A stretch of DNA of 64,000 nucleotides. Origin: Nitrospirota bacterium. Lineage in GTDB: Bacteria; Nitrospirota; Thermodesulfovibrionia; Thermodesulfovibrionales; Magnetobacteriaceae. The notes below the pieces were generated by a model. It searched no databases, had not been told where the DNA came from, and was given only the letters and a program-made list of their open reading frames with translations. The position numbers were made by a program, and so were the translations under genes. The stretch lies in contig JADFXG010000001.1 in the NCBI GenBank assembly GCA_015233895.1, forward strand, positions 248,001 through 312,000. The letters run 5' to 3'. Shown in pieces: positions 43,806 to 54,019 of the stretch. Each line of letters opens with the position of its first letter. Position 1 is the stretch's first letter.

Positions 43806-44944
43806 AAACTTCCTTTTACGATAAACAAACACTTTTAGCTCTTAAGCCTTTAGAAATAATCGCATACCTCCGTTCAAAAGGATGGCAACAGTCAAAAATC
43901 AATACAGGCAAATGGACAACATGGGTAAAGGATGGTGACTTTGAGGCGATACTACCGCTAAATCGGGAATTCGGTGATTTTGCTTTGCGCATGGCGGATA
44001 TACTCAAAACTCTTGAGGCTGTTGAAGAGCGGTCTCAATTGGAAATTGTTAACGACTTACTCACCTCATCTGCCGATATTATACGCTTGCATATAAAAGA
44101 TGCAGAGTCAGACGATGGAACAATTTCAATCGAGGCTGGTGCACAAATAATAAAGAGTTCATGTGACTTGATTATAGCTGGTGCATGTGCAGCGATTGAA
44201 AAAAGAGAAGTTTTCCAAACCAAAAAACCAACTAAGGCAGCAGACTATTTAAAAAAAGTCCGGATGGGACAAACTGAACGCGGCAGCTATGTAATAACAG
44301 TCATTTCACGTGTTCCACCAGTGCTAAGCTTACAAGAGAGCGAACGTCTTTTTGAAATAGATGAGCCTTTTGAAAGACAGGTAACAACGACTTTGGTTAA
44401 AGCTGTAGCAGCAGCAAATAATGCTGCAAGCAATGCTGTGTCAACTGGAAGTTTTGAGGGTTTTAAATCTGCAGTTAAAGAAGGAGTGAGCGCCAATCTT
44501 TGCGATGCTATTTATGGGATTGCATCTGAAGGACAAACCTCTCGAGATTTAGAAGTAAATTTTTCATGGTCTGTAAGTCGTCCTGTAAACGATGCAACAA
44601 TTAAAAGTAAAATAACATTCTTATCAGATAGCATGCCAGTGTTTAAAGAAGCTGCAAGGCTATTTCGTGCAATAACAACAACACGTGACGATTTCGAACT
44701 TCGTGGACAGGTTGTAAAACTCGAACGGGCTGAGGGTGCGCCTAAAGGGAAAGTTACCATAGTAGGTAATGTTGATGAGCAACCAAGGAACGTTATAATA
44801 GATTTAGAAGATAATGATTACCATAAAGCTGTACAGGCACATGATAATCAAGAGATAATATCCTGCACAGGTTTGCTTACGCGAGAAGGACGTTCTTACG
44901 AGTTACATGAACCACGAAATCTCAGAGTAGATGAGAACACATAA
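43802..44944 (+). CDS. Uncharacterised partner of the DUF4365-like protein
   Basis: I do not recognise a named family for this 380-residue soluble protein. Its N-terminus (LEIIAYLRSKGWQQ ... WTTWVKDGDFEAILPLNREF) looks like a small alpha/beta domain. A helical middle (about 55-235) includes the Ala/Asn-rich stretch AVAAANNAASNAVST. The C-terminal 80 residues have a beta-rich, OB-like look (FELRGQVVKLER, KGKVTIVGNV, IISCTGLLTREGRSYEL). No signal peptide or membrane helix is visible. The 4-base overlap with the DUF4365-like gene implies coupled translation and a joint function. Confidence 0.75.
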   Translation: MKTSFYDKQTLLALKPLEIIAYLRSKGWQQSKINTGKWTTWVKDGDFEAILPLNREFGDFALRMADILKTLEAVEERSQLEIVNDLLTSSADIIRLHIKDAESDDGTISIEAGAQIIKSSCDLIIAGACAAIEKREVFQTKKPTKAADYLKKVRMGQTERGSYVITVISRVPPVLSLQESERLFEIDEPFERQVTTTLVKAVAAANNAASNAVSTGSFEGFKSAVKEGVSANLCDAIYGIASEGQTSRDLEVNFSWSVSRPVNDATIKSKITFLSDSMPVFKEAARLFRAITTTRDDFELRGQVVKLERAEGAPKGKVTIVGNVDEQPRNVIIDLEDNDYHKAVQAHDNQEIISCTGLLTREGRSYELHEPRNLRVDENT

Positions 44945-45040
44945 AAGCTAAGACGTGCGGCCTAAGACTCAACTTTCAAGATATAAAGGATAAAAATTAG
45001 TAAAAACTACACCCAATGACGGAGATATTCGTTGATGTTA

Positions 45041-45250
45041 TCAACCAGACGATGAAAAAGACTTAGTTATGCTCTTGCTCGGTTTCTCTTGCCGCTTTTT
45101 GATTGAATTGATTATAGCCCATGATTCCTCTTCTGATACGGATATACCCTCGATGGCGCAAGAGGAACTTACCGACGTAATAAAATATTCCCAACACTTG
45201 TCCGGATCCTTCAAGTAAGGGTTTGTCTCGTACAGGGACTTCCTCTTCAT
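45041..45250 (-). CDS. Small uncharacterised protein (69 residues)
   Basis: A possible small gene in the 730-base interval 44945-45674. The protein starts MKRKSLYETNPYLKDPDKCW and continues with SVSSSCAIEGI, a phrase seen at the N-terminus of small conserved bacterial proteins and, as SSxIEG, in Fic-associated regions. A TATAAT sequence lies 5 bases before the ATG and there is no ribosome site, so the start is doubtful. It is convergent with the DUF4365 module. Confidence 0.4.
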   Translation of the reverse strand: MKRKSLYETNPYLKDPDKCWEYFITSVSSSCAIEGISVSEEESWAIINSIKKRQEKPSKSITKSFSSSG

Positions 45251-45381
45251 GCTCTATTATACAACATAAATATGTAAAATTTGGCAGCTTCTTTCTCGGC
45301 CAAAACAGCAAACCAAGGCTCTTGCACTTCAGTACAGGATTGCAATAATATTTATAAATCTTTTAATCTTTTCGTCTGTTT

Positions 45382-45627
45382 AGCGGGCAGAGCTCGCTGT
45401 GAAACTTTTTAAGCGGCGGTACGCCGGTTAAAAAAATATTTACCAACAATAACAGTCAAAATGGCAAATATATTAAAAGCTGAGATTGCCACACCCCCTT
45501 GCGGGGGTTCGCAATGACGGCTTGAGATTATCGCTGACAAAAAACCTGGGGTCAAGGGGACTAGTCCCCTTGCGGCAGGGGAATCACCTTTAGGGGAAGG
45601 GATTATAAGGGAGGGGTGAGGCACCCC
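45382..45627. repeat. Structured palindromic repeat element, copy B
   Basis: This copy matches the element at 10961-11143. Stem 1 is AGCGGGC-AGA-GCTCGCT (45382-45398). Stem 2 is TTTTTAA...TTAAAAA (45406-45434). Stem 3 is the perfect palindrome CAAGGGGACTAGTCCCCTTG (45553-45572). A further stem GGGGTG-AGG-CACCCC lies at 45613-45627. Between stems 2 and 3 it carries about 49 extra bases, including one end of the GCAATGAC repeat (45483-45520). It lies just after the mdtC-like stop on the minus strand. Confidence 0.75.
45483..45520. repeat. Solo end of the GCAATGAC MITE-like repeat, nested in copy B
   Basis: AGATTGCCACACCCCCTTGC followed by GGGGGTTCGCAATGAC is one arm of the element seen whole at 34389-34546 and 57948-58256. 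It interrupts copy B of the structured element, which suggests later insertion. Confidence 0.55.
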
Positions 45628-45674
45628 CGCCGTTATGGGCAGCGCCATCCCTTATATAATATAATTTTCTTCTT

Positions 45675-48600
45675 TCATTCTACTCTGCGTTTTCTGAACC
45701 TTTGTACCCATAACCTCAGTCTGTCGAGGTACAAATAAATTACCGGCGTTGTGTAAAGGGTCAGCATCTGGCTCAAAATTAATCCGCCGACAATTGTAGT
45801 CCCCAGAGGGCGGCGAAGCTCTGAGCCAACACCTGTGCCAAGGGCAAGGGGCAGTGTCCCTAAAAGTGCCGACATCGTTGTCATCATAATCGGCCTGAAT
45901 CTTAGAAGGCATGCCTCATAGATTGCATCCTTAGGGCTTTTTCCGTGTCTGCGTTCGGTATCCAGTGCAAAATCCACCATCATTATCCCATTTTTCTTCA
46001 CAATTCCTATCAGAAGTATTATCCCTATGATTGCTATTATGCTTAACTCCATTTTGAATATGAAAAGGGCTGCCACCGCCCCAACTCCTGCTGAGGGAAG
46101 CGTGGAAAGAATCGTTATCGGATGAACATAGCTTTCATAGAGCACTCCGAGCACAATGTAAACAGCAATCAAAGCGGCAAGTATCAGCAAGGGCTCATTA
46201 GCAAGGGAGTCTTTAAACGCCTGCGCTGTGCCGGCAAACGTTCCACGCACAGTTTTTGGCATTCCCATCTCTAAAGCAGCTCTCTCTATTGCCTTTACCC
46301 CATCGCCAAGCGCTGTACCCGGAGCGAGATTAAACGATATCGTTGTTGCCGGAAACTGCCCCTGATGATTTACCGCTAAAGGGGTTGGAGTTTCCTCGTA
46401 TCGGCTGAAGGCACTCAGCGGAATACGTCTTCCATCCACGGTAAAAACATTGATGTCTTTCAGCGTGTCAGAGTACTGCCAGTACTGCGGAGCAGCCTCC
46501 ATTACCACGTGGTATTGGTTTAGCGCCGTGTATGTAACAGAGACCTGCCGCTGACCGTAAGAGTTATACAGGGCAGCATCTATAGCCTGTGGAGTTATGC
46601 CAAAGCGTGAGGCCGTGTCGCGGTCTATCGCAAGTGTAACTTGCCGCCCCCCAACCTGTAAATCACTGTTGACATCAACAATCTGTGGCATGGTTTTTAA
46701 TTTCCCGGTCAGTTTCTGTGTCCACATATTAAGCTCAGCTATGTTTTCCCCCTGAAGAGTATATTGATACAGTGCGCCACCTATGCGGCCTCCAATACGA
46801 ATGTCCTGCACGGGCTGAAGAAACGTGGGCGCTCCTGCAACAGTGTTAAGCTTTTTGCGCAGCCTTTTCATGATTTCCTGAGCGGAGGATTTTCGTTTTT
46901 CAAACGGAGTAAGGGAAAGGAATAACCGTCCTGTGTTTGTGGTTGAGCCCCCACCGCCGCCGCCTCCGGTAAATCCCAGCACATGCTCGATATCCGGATC
47001 CTTTTGTATGATGTTGATGATTTGCGTAAGTTTGCCCTTCATCGCCTGAAACGATGTGTCCTGTGAGGCTTGAATGCTCCCTGCAATTCGTCCGCTGTCT
47101 TGTTCCGGGAAAAACCCCTTTGGCACCGTAACAAACAGATACACGCTGGTTATTGCCGTAAGTATCGTTAAACAGAGCATTAAAAATGAGTGACGAAGCG
47201 CTACATTTAAACTCTTTTCATAGAGATGCAATATCTTGTTAAAGAAACCCTCACTAATAGCATACAAAAACCCGTGCTTACGTTCCTTTTTATCCTTAAT
47301 AACGGTAGCACACATCATAGGTGTTGTCGTAAGAGAGACTGCCAAAGAGATTAGTATTGCTACTGAAAGCGTGACGGCAAACTCCTTAAAAAGCCTCCCA
47401 ATCATCCCCTGCATAAGTAAAATCGGAATAAACACCGCTACCAGTGACAGACTCATAGAAACCACCGTAAAAGCAATCTCTCTTGAACCAATCACCGCCG
47501 CCTCATGCGGAGACATCCCCTTTTCCCTGTATCGCGATATGTTTTCAAGCACAACAATAGCGTCATCCACAACAAACCCTGTGGCAACCGTAAGAGCCAT
47601 CAGAGAAAGATTATTTAAAGAATAACCCAACAGATACATCACGGCAAACGTACCGGTAATGGAAACAAACACGGCAACACCAGGCGCTAATGTCGCTCTG
47701 AAATCCCTTATAAACCAGAATACGACAAGTATCACTAAAATACCAGAAAGTACCAGCGAGCGCTCAACTTCTTTAAGGGAGCCTCTTATTGGAGGCGTCC
47801 TGTCAAGCACTACAGATAAATCCACGGCAGCAGGTAAAATTGTCTTTAACTGAGGCATAACATCCCGAATGCCCTTCACTGTCTCTATAATGTTGGCTCC
47901 TGGCTGTCTGAAGATAACCAGCATAACAGCCTGCCTTCCGTTAACCGAACCGGCAACACGCAAATCCTCAACCGAGTCCTCCACAGAAGCGACATCGGAA
48001 AGACGCAGCACTGTACCATTATCTGAAGAGATAATAAGAGGAAGGTACTCTTTTGCGCCATGCAATTGGTCATTGGTTACAATTTCCCAGGTTTTATCTC
48101 CCTGAGATATTTGTCCCTTTGGGCGGTTAACATTATTGGAGGCAATCACGCTGCGAACTGTCTCAAGTCCAACGCCGTATCTGCTTAACGCATTAGGGTT
48201 TAGCTCTACCCTTACGGCAGGCAGCGACCCACCACCGATAAACACTTGGCCAACCCCTTTCATCTGAGAGATTTTCTGCTGGAGCACGCTGGATGCAATG
48301 TCATACATCCGCGACTTACTGACAGTGTCAGAGATGAGCGCCAGTATGAGAATCGGGGCATCAGCCGGATTAACTTTCCGGTATGAGGGGTTAGTGGGAA
48401 GGTTTGCCGGAAGATAACTGCGTGCTGCGTTGATAGCGGCCTGAACGTCACGCGCAGCGCCGTTGATATCTCTGTCAAGCTCAAATTGAAGCGTAACCGA
48501 GGTTGAACCCCTGTAACTAGTTGATGTCATCTCGGTAACACCGGCTATGCGGGTAAACTGTTTTTCAAGGGGAGCGGCAACAGATGTCGCCATTGTCTCA

Positions 48601-48767
48601 GGGTCCGCTCCGGGAAGAGCAGCATTTACCGATATTGTCGGAAAGTCCACCTGTGGAAGCGGAGAGACAGGGAGACACATAAAGGCAATCACCCCAGCTA
48701 AAACCACAGCTATCGTTATAAGAGTGGTTCCTACCGGTCTGCTGATAAATGTTTCAACAAATTTCAT
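45675..48767 (-). CDS. RND efflux permease, MdtC/AcrB family
   Basis: A 1030-residue inner-membrane proton-driven pump of the HAE1 RND class. It has 12 hydrophobic helices in two repeats, each with a large periplasmic domain. The N-terminus (FISRPVGTTLITIAVVLAGV), the proton-relay helix segment ([22 protein letters not shown]) and the final TM region ([20 protein letters not shown]) are typical. It is a same-length paralogue of the upstream pump, as in MdtB/MdtC systems where the two form a mixed trimer. It is the last gene of the adaptor-pump-pump operon. Confidence 0.94.
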   Translation of the reverse strand: MKFVETFISRPVGTTLITIAVVLAGVIAFMCLPVSPLPQVDFPTISVNAALPGADPETMATSVAAPLEKQFTRIAGVTEMTSTSYRGSTSVTLQFELDRDINGAARDVQAAINAARSYLPANLPTNPSYRKVNPADAPILILALISDTVSKSRMYDIASSVLQQKISQMKGVGQVFIGGGSLPAVRVELNPNALSRYGVGLETVRSVIASNNVNRPKGQISQGDKTWEIVTNDQLHGAKEYLPLIISSDNGTVLRLSDVASVEDSVEDLRVAGSVNGRQAVMLVIFRQPGANIIETVKGIRDVMPQLKTILPAAVDLSVVLDRTPPIRGSLKEVERSLVLSGILVILVVFWFIRDFRATLAPGVAVFVSITGTFAVMYLLGYSLNNLSLMALTVATGFVVDDAIVVLENISRYREKGMSPHEAAVIGSREIAFTVVSMSLSLVAVFIPILLMQGMIGRLFKEFAVTLSVAILISLAVSLTTTPMMCATVIKDKKERKHGFLYAISEGFFNKILHLYEKSLNVALRHSFLMLCLTILTAITSVYLFVTVPKGFFPEQDSGRIAGSIQASQDTSFQAMKGKLTQIINIIQKDPDIEHVLGFTGGGGGGGSTTNTGRLFLSLTPFEKRKSSAQEIMKRLRKKLNTVAGAPTFLQPVQDIRIGGRIGGALYQYTLQGENIAELNMWTQKLTGKLKTMPQIVDVNSDLQVGGRQVTLAIDRDTASRFGITPQAIDAALYNSYGQRQVSVTYTALNQYHVVMEAAPQYWQYSDTLKDINVFTVDGRRIPLSAFSRYEETPTPLAVNHQGQFPATTISFNLAPGTALGDGVKAIERAALEMGMPKTVRGTFAGTAQAFKDSLANEPLLILAALIAVYIVLGVLYESYVHPITILSTLPSAGVGAVAALFIFKMELSIIAIIGIILLIGIVKKNGIMMVDFALDTERRHGKSPKDAIYEACLLRFRPIMMTTMSALLGTLPLALGTGVGSELRRPLGTTIVGGLILSQMLTLYTTPVIYLYLDRLRLWVQRFRKRRVE

Positions 48768-48801
48768 TTTGAATTACTACTGATAAACTCTGGAAATATT
48801 T

Positions 48802-48834
48802 TTCATCTGCGTTCATCTGCGTCATCTGCGGATT
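48802..48834. repeat. Short CATCTGCG tandem repeat between RND genes
   Basis: CATCTGCG occurs three times in the 65-base gap between the two RND permease genes, at 9-10-base spacing. The array abuts the stop codon of the upstream pump gene. Confidence 0.4.
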
Positions 48835-51800
48835 AATCTTTTTCAGAGGTTTTCCTCAGCCCTTTCACTCGGTTGGATAATCTATCAAAAGCAAGATAGA
48901 TAACCGGTGTCGTATAAAGGGTCAGAATTTGGCTGAGTATCAGTCCCCCTATTATTGTTATACCAAGAGGGCGTCTTAGCTCTGAGCCTGTGCTTCCGCC
49001 TAAAGCCAAAGGAAGCGCTCCAAGCAATGCTGACATTGTTGTCATCATTATAGGCCGGAACCTTAAAAGACACGCATCATAGATTGCCTCATCGGCGCTC
49101 TTACCATCCCGCCTCTGTCCCTCTAAAGCAAAATCCACCATCATGATACCGTTTTTCTTTACAATTCCAATAAGAAGGATTATCCCTATTACGGCTATCA
49201 CATCCAAATCCATACGAAACATTAAAAGAGAGAGCACAGCTCCCACTCCGGCTGAAGGCAGAGTTGATAGAATCGTAACGGGATGAATGTAGCTTTCATA
49301 AAGAACGCCAAGCACAATATAGACTGTAATAAGAGCAGCCAAAATAAGCAGCGGCTCATTAGAAAGGGATGCTTTAAAGGCCTGAGCCGTGCCATAGAAG
49401 GCCCCGCGTATGCTTGCCGGAAAGTTCATACTCCGGGCGATTTCCTCGATAGCTTTAACAGCATCGCCCAGTGCTTTGCCCTGCGCCAGGTTGAATGATA
49501 CCGTTGCCGAGGGAAACTGCCCCTGACGGTTAATAACAAGAGGTCCTGTAGTTTCCGATATTTTGGCTATTGAGCTAATCGGAACCTGCCCGCCGTTTAT
49601 TCCGCGAATATATATATCATTTAGCCCAAGCACGTTTTCCCTGTAATTATCCTTGACAGCAAGTACTACCCTGTATTGGTTAAGTTCGGTAAAAATCGTA
49701 GAAATCTGCCTCTGTCCAAAAGCGTCATACAGGGTATCGTCAATTAACTGCGGCGTTATCCCGTACCGTGATGCGCTGTCACGGTTTATATCAATAAATA
49801 ATCTCAGCCCGTCATTTTGCTGGTCGCTGCTTACGTCTCTTAACTCAGTGCGCTGCTGCAGGTTTTTAACTAAAGACGGGACAAGCGAATTTAATTCATT
49901 TATATTTGGGTCTTCTAAGGTATATTGAAACTGGGTAGCGCTTATTTTGGAATCTACCGTTAGGTCTTGCACGGGCTGCATAAAGAGGGTTATTCCCTGT
50001 GCGCTTTCTAATTTAGGCTTAAGACGGCGGATGATATCACTTGCGCTTATTTTCCGCTCGGCAAGCGGTTTTAGATTTATAAGAATCCGTCCGCTGTTTA
50101 GTGTGGTGTTAGTGCCGTCAACTCCTATAAATGAAGACAGGCTTTCCACCGCCGGGTCTTGTGCGATTATCTCTGAGAGTGCTTGCTGGCGCTTAGCCAT
50201 CTCGGTAAACGATATGGATTGCGGAGCTTGTGAAATTCCCTGTATTACGCCTGTGTCCTGAATTGGGAAAAATCCCTTTGGAGTTACAATGTATAACAAC
50301 ACCGTAAGAAGGAGTGTAGAGACAGCAACGATGATTGTAAGATTCTGGTGTTTTAACACTATTTTAAGCGTTCTGCCATAGGCCGCTATAACTCTGTCAA
50401 AATAATCCTGAGTGGCATGATACAGTTTCCCATGTTCTGCCGCCGTGGTGTGTTTAAGAATTTTAGCGCACATCATAGGGGTCAGCGTAAGAGAGACCAA
50501 TGCGGATAGAACAATCGTAACTCCAAGTGTCACTGCAAATTCTCTAAACAGGCGGCCTACAACATCTCCCATAAAAAGAAGTGGAATAAGCACGGCTACC
50601 AATGAGACGGTAAGAGAAATGATGGTAAATCCAATTTGTTCAGAGCCTTTAAGGGCAGCCTCAAGTGGCGACTCACCCTCCTCGACATACCGCGAGATGT
50701 TTTCAATCATAACTATTGCGTCATCCACGACAAATCCGGTAGATATTGTAAGGGCCATAAGAGACAGGTTATTTAAGCTAAAACCAATCAGATACATAAT
50801 GCCAAAAGCTCCGGCAAGCGAAAGCGGCACCGCTACCCCAGGAATAACTGTGGCAGGTAGATTACGCAGAAAAACAAAAATCACCATAACAACTAAAACT
50901 ATTGCCAGCACCAGCTCAAACTGAACGTCCTTGATTGACTGGCGAATCGTAGTGGTACGATCGGTCAGTACAGATACCTTAATGGATGAGGGCAGTGAGC
51001 TTGTAAGCTGTGGCATTAATTTTTTGATACGGTTAACAACCTCTATGACATTAGCGCCGGGCTGCCTTTGAATGTTTACAATTACGGCAGGCGATGTGTT
51101 CATCCATGCGGCTTGATTGATATTTTCAGCATCATCACCAATATCGGCAACATCAGAAAGATGAACCGGTGCGCCATTTTTGTAGGCAACAATAAGCGAT
51201 TTATAATCTTTAGCGGAAAAAAGCTGATCATTAGCTCCTATAACGTAAGCCTGACGAGGGCCGTCAAAACTCCCCTTAGCCTGATTAACGTTAGCGGCAG
51301 CTACGGCAGCTCTTACATCTTCAAGAGTCAGCCCATAGGCAGCCAGGGCTGTGGGATTAGAGTGGATGCGGACGGCAGGCTTTTGGCCTCCGCTTATGCT
51401 AACAAGACCTACACCGGAAAGCTGTGAGATTTTCTGCACAAAGCGCGTTTCAGCCAAATCCTCCACCTCTGGAAGAGACATGGTGTCAGAGGTAAGCGCA
51501 AGTGTAATAACAGGAGCATCAGCCGGATTAACCTTGCTGTAAACAGGCGGATTAGGGAGATCTCTTGGCAGAAAATTAAAACCAGCATTGATTGCCGCCT
51601 GAACCTGCTGCTCTGCAACGTCAAGGTTTAAATCGAGACTGAACTGAAGTGTTATGACGGAGCTTCCGCCGGAGCTTGACGAGGTCATCTGAGTAAGCCC
51701 GGGCATCTGTCCAAATTGGCGCTCAAGCGGAGACGTGATTGATGAGGTGACAACCTCAGGGCTTGCGCCCGGGTAAAATGTGCGAACCTGAATCGTAGGA

Positions 51801-51925
51801 TAATCAACCTGAGGGAGCGCCGAAACCGGTAATTGACGGTAGGCCACAGCACCGGCCAGCAGCACGGCTATCATAATGAGCGTGGTAGCCACGGGTCTCA
51901 TGATGAAAAGACGTGAAATATTCAT
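48833..51925 (-). CDS. RND efflux permease, MdtB/AcrB family
   Basis: A 1030-residue proton-driven multidrug pump. It has the RND N-terminus ([20 protein letters not shown]), the relay segment [22 protein letters not shown] with paired acidic residues, and the C-terminal [20 protein letters not shown]. It starts at the stop of the adaptor gene (TAATG, one shared base), so the two are translationally coupled. With the adaptor and second pump it resembles MdtABC. An outer-membrane TolC partner is not in this operon; the TolC-like gene at 40525 is one candidate. Confidence 0.94.
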   Translation of the reverse strand: MNISRLFIMRPVATTLIMIAVLLAGAVAYRQLPVSALPQVDYPTIQVRTFYPGASPEVVTSSITSPLERQFGQMPGLTQMTSSSSGGSSVITLQFSLDLNLDVAEQQVQAAINAGFNFLPRDLPNPPVYSKVNPADAPVITLALTSDTMSLPEVEDLAETRFVQKISQLSGVGLVSISGGQKPAVRIHSNPTALAAYGLTLEDVRAAVAAANVNQAKGSFDGPRQAYVIGANDQLFSAKDYKSLIVAYKNGAPVHLSDVADIGDDAENINQAAWMNTSPAVIVNIQRQPGANVIEVVNRIKKLMPQLTSSLPSSIKVSVLTDRTTTIRQSIKDVQFELVLAIVLVVMVIFVFLRNLPATVIPGVAVPLSLAGAFGIMYLIGFSLNNLSLMALTISTGFVVDDAIVMIENISRYVEEGESPLEAALKGSEQIGFTIISLTVSLVAVLIPLLFMGDVVGRLFREFAVTLGVTIVLSALVSLTLTPMMCAKILKHTTAAEHGKLYHATQDYFDRVIAAYGRTLKIVLKHQNLTIIVAVSTLLLTVLLYIVTPKGFFPIQDTGVIQGISQAPQSISFTEMAKRQQALSEIIAQDPAVESLSSFIGVDGTNTTLNSGRILINLKPLAERKISASDIIRRLKPKLESAQGITLFMQPVQDLTVDSKISATQFQYTLEDPNINELNSLVPSLVKNLQQRTELRDVSSDQQNDGLRLFIDINRDSASRYGITPQLIDDTLYDAFGQRQISTIFTELNQYRVVLAVKDNYRENVLGLNDIYIRGINGGQVPISSIAKISETTGPLVINRQGQFPSATVSFNLAQGKALGDAVKAIEEIARSMNFPASIRGAFYGTAQAFKASLSNEPLLILAALITVYIVLGVLYESYIHPVTILSTLPSAGVGAVLSLLMFRMDLDVIAVIGIILLIGIVKKNGIMMVDFALEGQRRDGKSADEAIYDACLLRFRPIMMTTMSALLGALPLALGGSTGSELRRPLGITIIGGLILSQILTLYTTPVIYLAFDRLSNRVKGLRKTSEKD

Positions 51926-53142
51926 TACTTATGCTTTCGTGTGGTGTTATCTTGCTGAGATCTGAGCTGTACCTTCCCGCCGTCGGTTAGTCTGTCAGCA
52001 CCGCTAACAACAACTAACTCGCCGGGAGCTAGTCCCTCTTCAACAGATGTTATGTCATTCTGGCTTTCACCAGCTTTAATCAATCGCACAGAGGCTGTGC
52101 TGTCATTCGCCTTTACAACATACACAAACATACCCTTTTGAGTACGCTGAATGGCGGCTGACGGCACAAGGACGGCATTGTGTTTAAGATCAAGAAGTAG
52201 TTTTATGTTAACAAACTGGTTAGGGAAAAGTTCGTTGTGTTCATTTGGAAATTTGGCTTTGAAGCGTACAGTTCCGGTGTTTATGTCTATTTGATTGTCA
52301 ATAGTCAGAAGTTGTCCTGTAGCAAGTTTGCGGCTTTGCTGCCTGTCGTAAGCATCAACCACAATCGGAGCGCCTTTTTGTAACTTTTCTAGTGCACGGG
52401 GAATGTTGTCCTCGGCAATGGGAAACACCACAGAAATTGGCTTTAACTGAGTGACAACAACGATTGGGGTAGCATCGTTTGCGTGGATGATGTTTCCCGG
52501 GTCAACCTGTCTTAGTCCGACTCTACCACTTATCGGTGAAGTTACCTTAGAATAATCCAGTTGAAGCTTAGCATTATCAACCTGTCCTTTATCGGCTTTG
52601 ATAGTGCCTTCATACTGTTTGACCAGCGCCTCCTGGGTGTCGAGCTGTTGTTTTGAGACGGAATCCTGCTTAAACAGTACCCTATATCTTTCCACATCAA
52701 GTTGTGAGTTTTTAAGCAGCGCCATATCCTTAGCTAACTGCCCTTCGGCCTGAGTCAACTGGATTTCAAAAGGCCGTGGGTCAATTACTGCTAAAACATC
52801 CCCTTTCTTAACCAATTGACCCTCTTCAAACAGAATTTTCATCAACTGGCCATCAACGCGGCTCTTTATGGCTACAGTGCTAAGCGGTATAACTGTGCCA
52901 AGACCGTTAAGATATGTTCCAATATCACCGGTTTTAACCTCAGCTACCTCAACAGGCGGAATCTGTGCCGGAAATTTAGAATTCTTACCGCCAGATGGTT
53001 TACCCTCTGTTTTTTTATCTGAATCAGCACCAAATACATAGACAGTCAGTGAGGCCAACAGGAACAACACCAACGATATGGTTATGCTGCGTTTCACCCT
53101 TGAGCGTGAATTTGTCAGTTTTTGATTTGTATTTTTAGTCAA
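51925..53142 (-). CDS. RND efflux periplasmic adaptor, MdtA/AcrA family
   Basis: A 405-residue adaptor with one N-terminal hydrophobic segment ([19 protein letters not shown]). The lipoyl half ([20 protein letters not shown]), the helical hairpin (about 125-190), the second lipoyl half ([18 protein letters not shown]), the beta-barrel and the membrane-proximal domain are in the usual order. The apparent start is a TTG at 53142 with no good ribosome site. It is the first gene of the RND operon, 109 bases downstream of batE on the same strand. Confidence 0.93.
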   Translation of the reverse strand: MTKNTNQKLTNSRSRVKRSITISLVLFLLASLTVYVFGADSDKKTEGKPSGGKNSKFPAQIPPVEVAEVKTGDIGTYLNGLGTVIPLSTVAIKSRVDGQLMKILFEEGQLVKKGDVLAVIDPRPFEIQLTQAEGQLAKDMALLKNSQLDVERYRVLFKQDSVSKQQLDTQEALVKQYEGTIKADKGQVDNAKLQLDYSKVTSPISGRVGLRQVDPGNIIHANDATPIVVVTQLKPISVVFPIAEDNIPRALEKLQKGAPIVVDAYDRQQSRKLATGQLLTIDNQIDINTGTVRFKAKFPNEHNELFPNQFVNIKLLLDLKHNAVLVPSAAIQRTQKGMFVYVVKANDSTASVRLIKAGESQNDITSVEEGLAPGELVVVSGADRLTDGGKVQLRSQQDNTTRKHK

Positions 53143-53251
53143 TGTATTTTCTTATGAACTCTTGTGAATTATACTCTATTAGAATTCTTTTTTCAATAGT
53201 TAGACACATCATAACAGAAAAAGGTTTAGCGTGTATTGCTACAAACTTACA

Positions 53252-54019
53252 TTAAATTACGCCAATATCACTGATACGTACCCATCCTGTTTTACCATCA
53301 GACCGTTTAATTTTATACCACTCGTTGTTGACATCAACCACATCTGCCATCATTCCCTCGTACATGGTAAAAAAAACGGTTGCTTTCTCAAAAGGCTCAT
53401 ATCTGACGTCTGCTCTTTCAACTAACACTACTGCCTCTTTTAAGCTGATTCGCTCATAAAATACGTAAGACGACAAAAGAAACAAACACGTAGCTATCAA
53501 TATTATCATGTTTGCATATTTTTTTATCTTCTCAAAGTAAATACTAATAGTAAGTATAGCCATAATAAAAACGTAGAGTAACAGCAGAAAAACAGTCAGC
53601 CCGTTTGTAGTAAAAATATCGAAAACCTTGTCTATGCGGCGCTCTATCCATGATTTAATATTTCCAATGCTTTGTCGGTTTTTTACTAAAGAATCGGCAT
53701 ACTCAGAGTTTGCCCTTAAATCGTTATCTGAGGGTATGAGTCTCTTTGCCTTTTCGTAATATAATATTGCATTGCCGATGTTGTTCTTTTTGATGTAACA
53801 GTTCCCCATGTTGTAGTACAGGTTGCCGCTTTCGTAGCCCTCTTTAACCAGTGTTTCGTATTGTTTCAGGGCATCATCGTATTTTCCGGAAACGTAAAAT
53901 GCCGAAGCCTTTTTAAATACTTCTTCTGCACTATCAGCTGCCACCATCTGAGGCAGTATAGCTATGGCAATGATGAGCATTAGCAGAAATAATTTAAAGT
54001 GTCTTTTCATTCGTCTCAC
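53252..54019 (-). CDS. batE: BatE-like TPR and SH3-domain protein
   Basis: A 255-residue last member of the Bat operon. It has a signal peptide (about 1-28), TPR repeats (EEVFKKASAFYVSGKYDDAL; LYYNMGNCYIKKNNIGNAIL), two hydrophobic helices (about 140-190) and a C-terminal SH3-like domain (MYEGMMADVVDVNNEWYKIK ... WVRI). The GTG at 54019 overlaps the batD stop by one base; an ATG three codons later is an alternative. In related bacteria Bat proteins are linked to stress and aerotolerance, but their mechanism is unclear. Confidence 0.85.
   Translation of the reverse strand: MRRMKRHFKLFLLMLIIAIAILPQMVAADSAEEVFKKASAFYVSGKYDDALKQYETLVKEGYESGNLYYNMGNCYIKKNNIGNAILYYEKAKRLIPSDNDLRANSEYADSLVKNRQSIGNIKSWIERRIDKVFDIFTTNGLTVFLLLLYVFIMAILTISIYFEKIKKYANMIILIATCLFLLSSYVFYERISLKEAVVLVERADVRYEPFEKATVFFTMYEGMMADVVDVNNEWYKIKRSDGKTGWVRISDIGVI

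Noticed and set aside
45409-45648. 79-residue open frame in the gap after mdtC-like gene
   Set aside because: It lies entirely across palindromic repeat sequence and has no protein-like conservation pattern.
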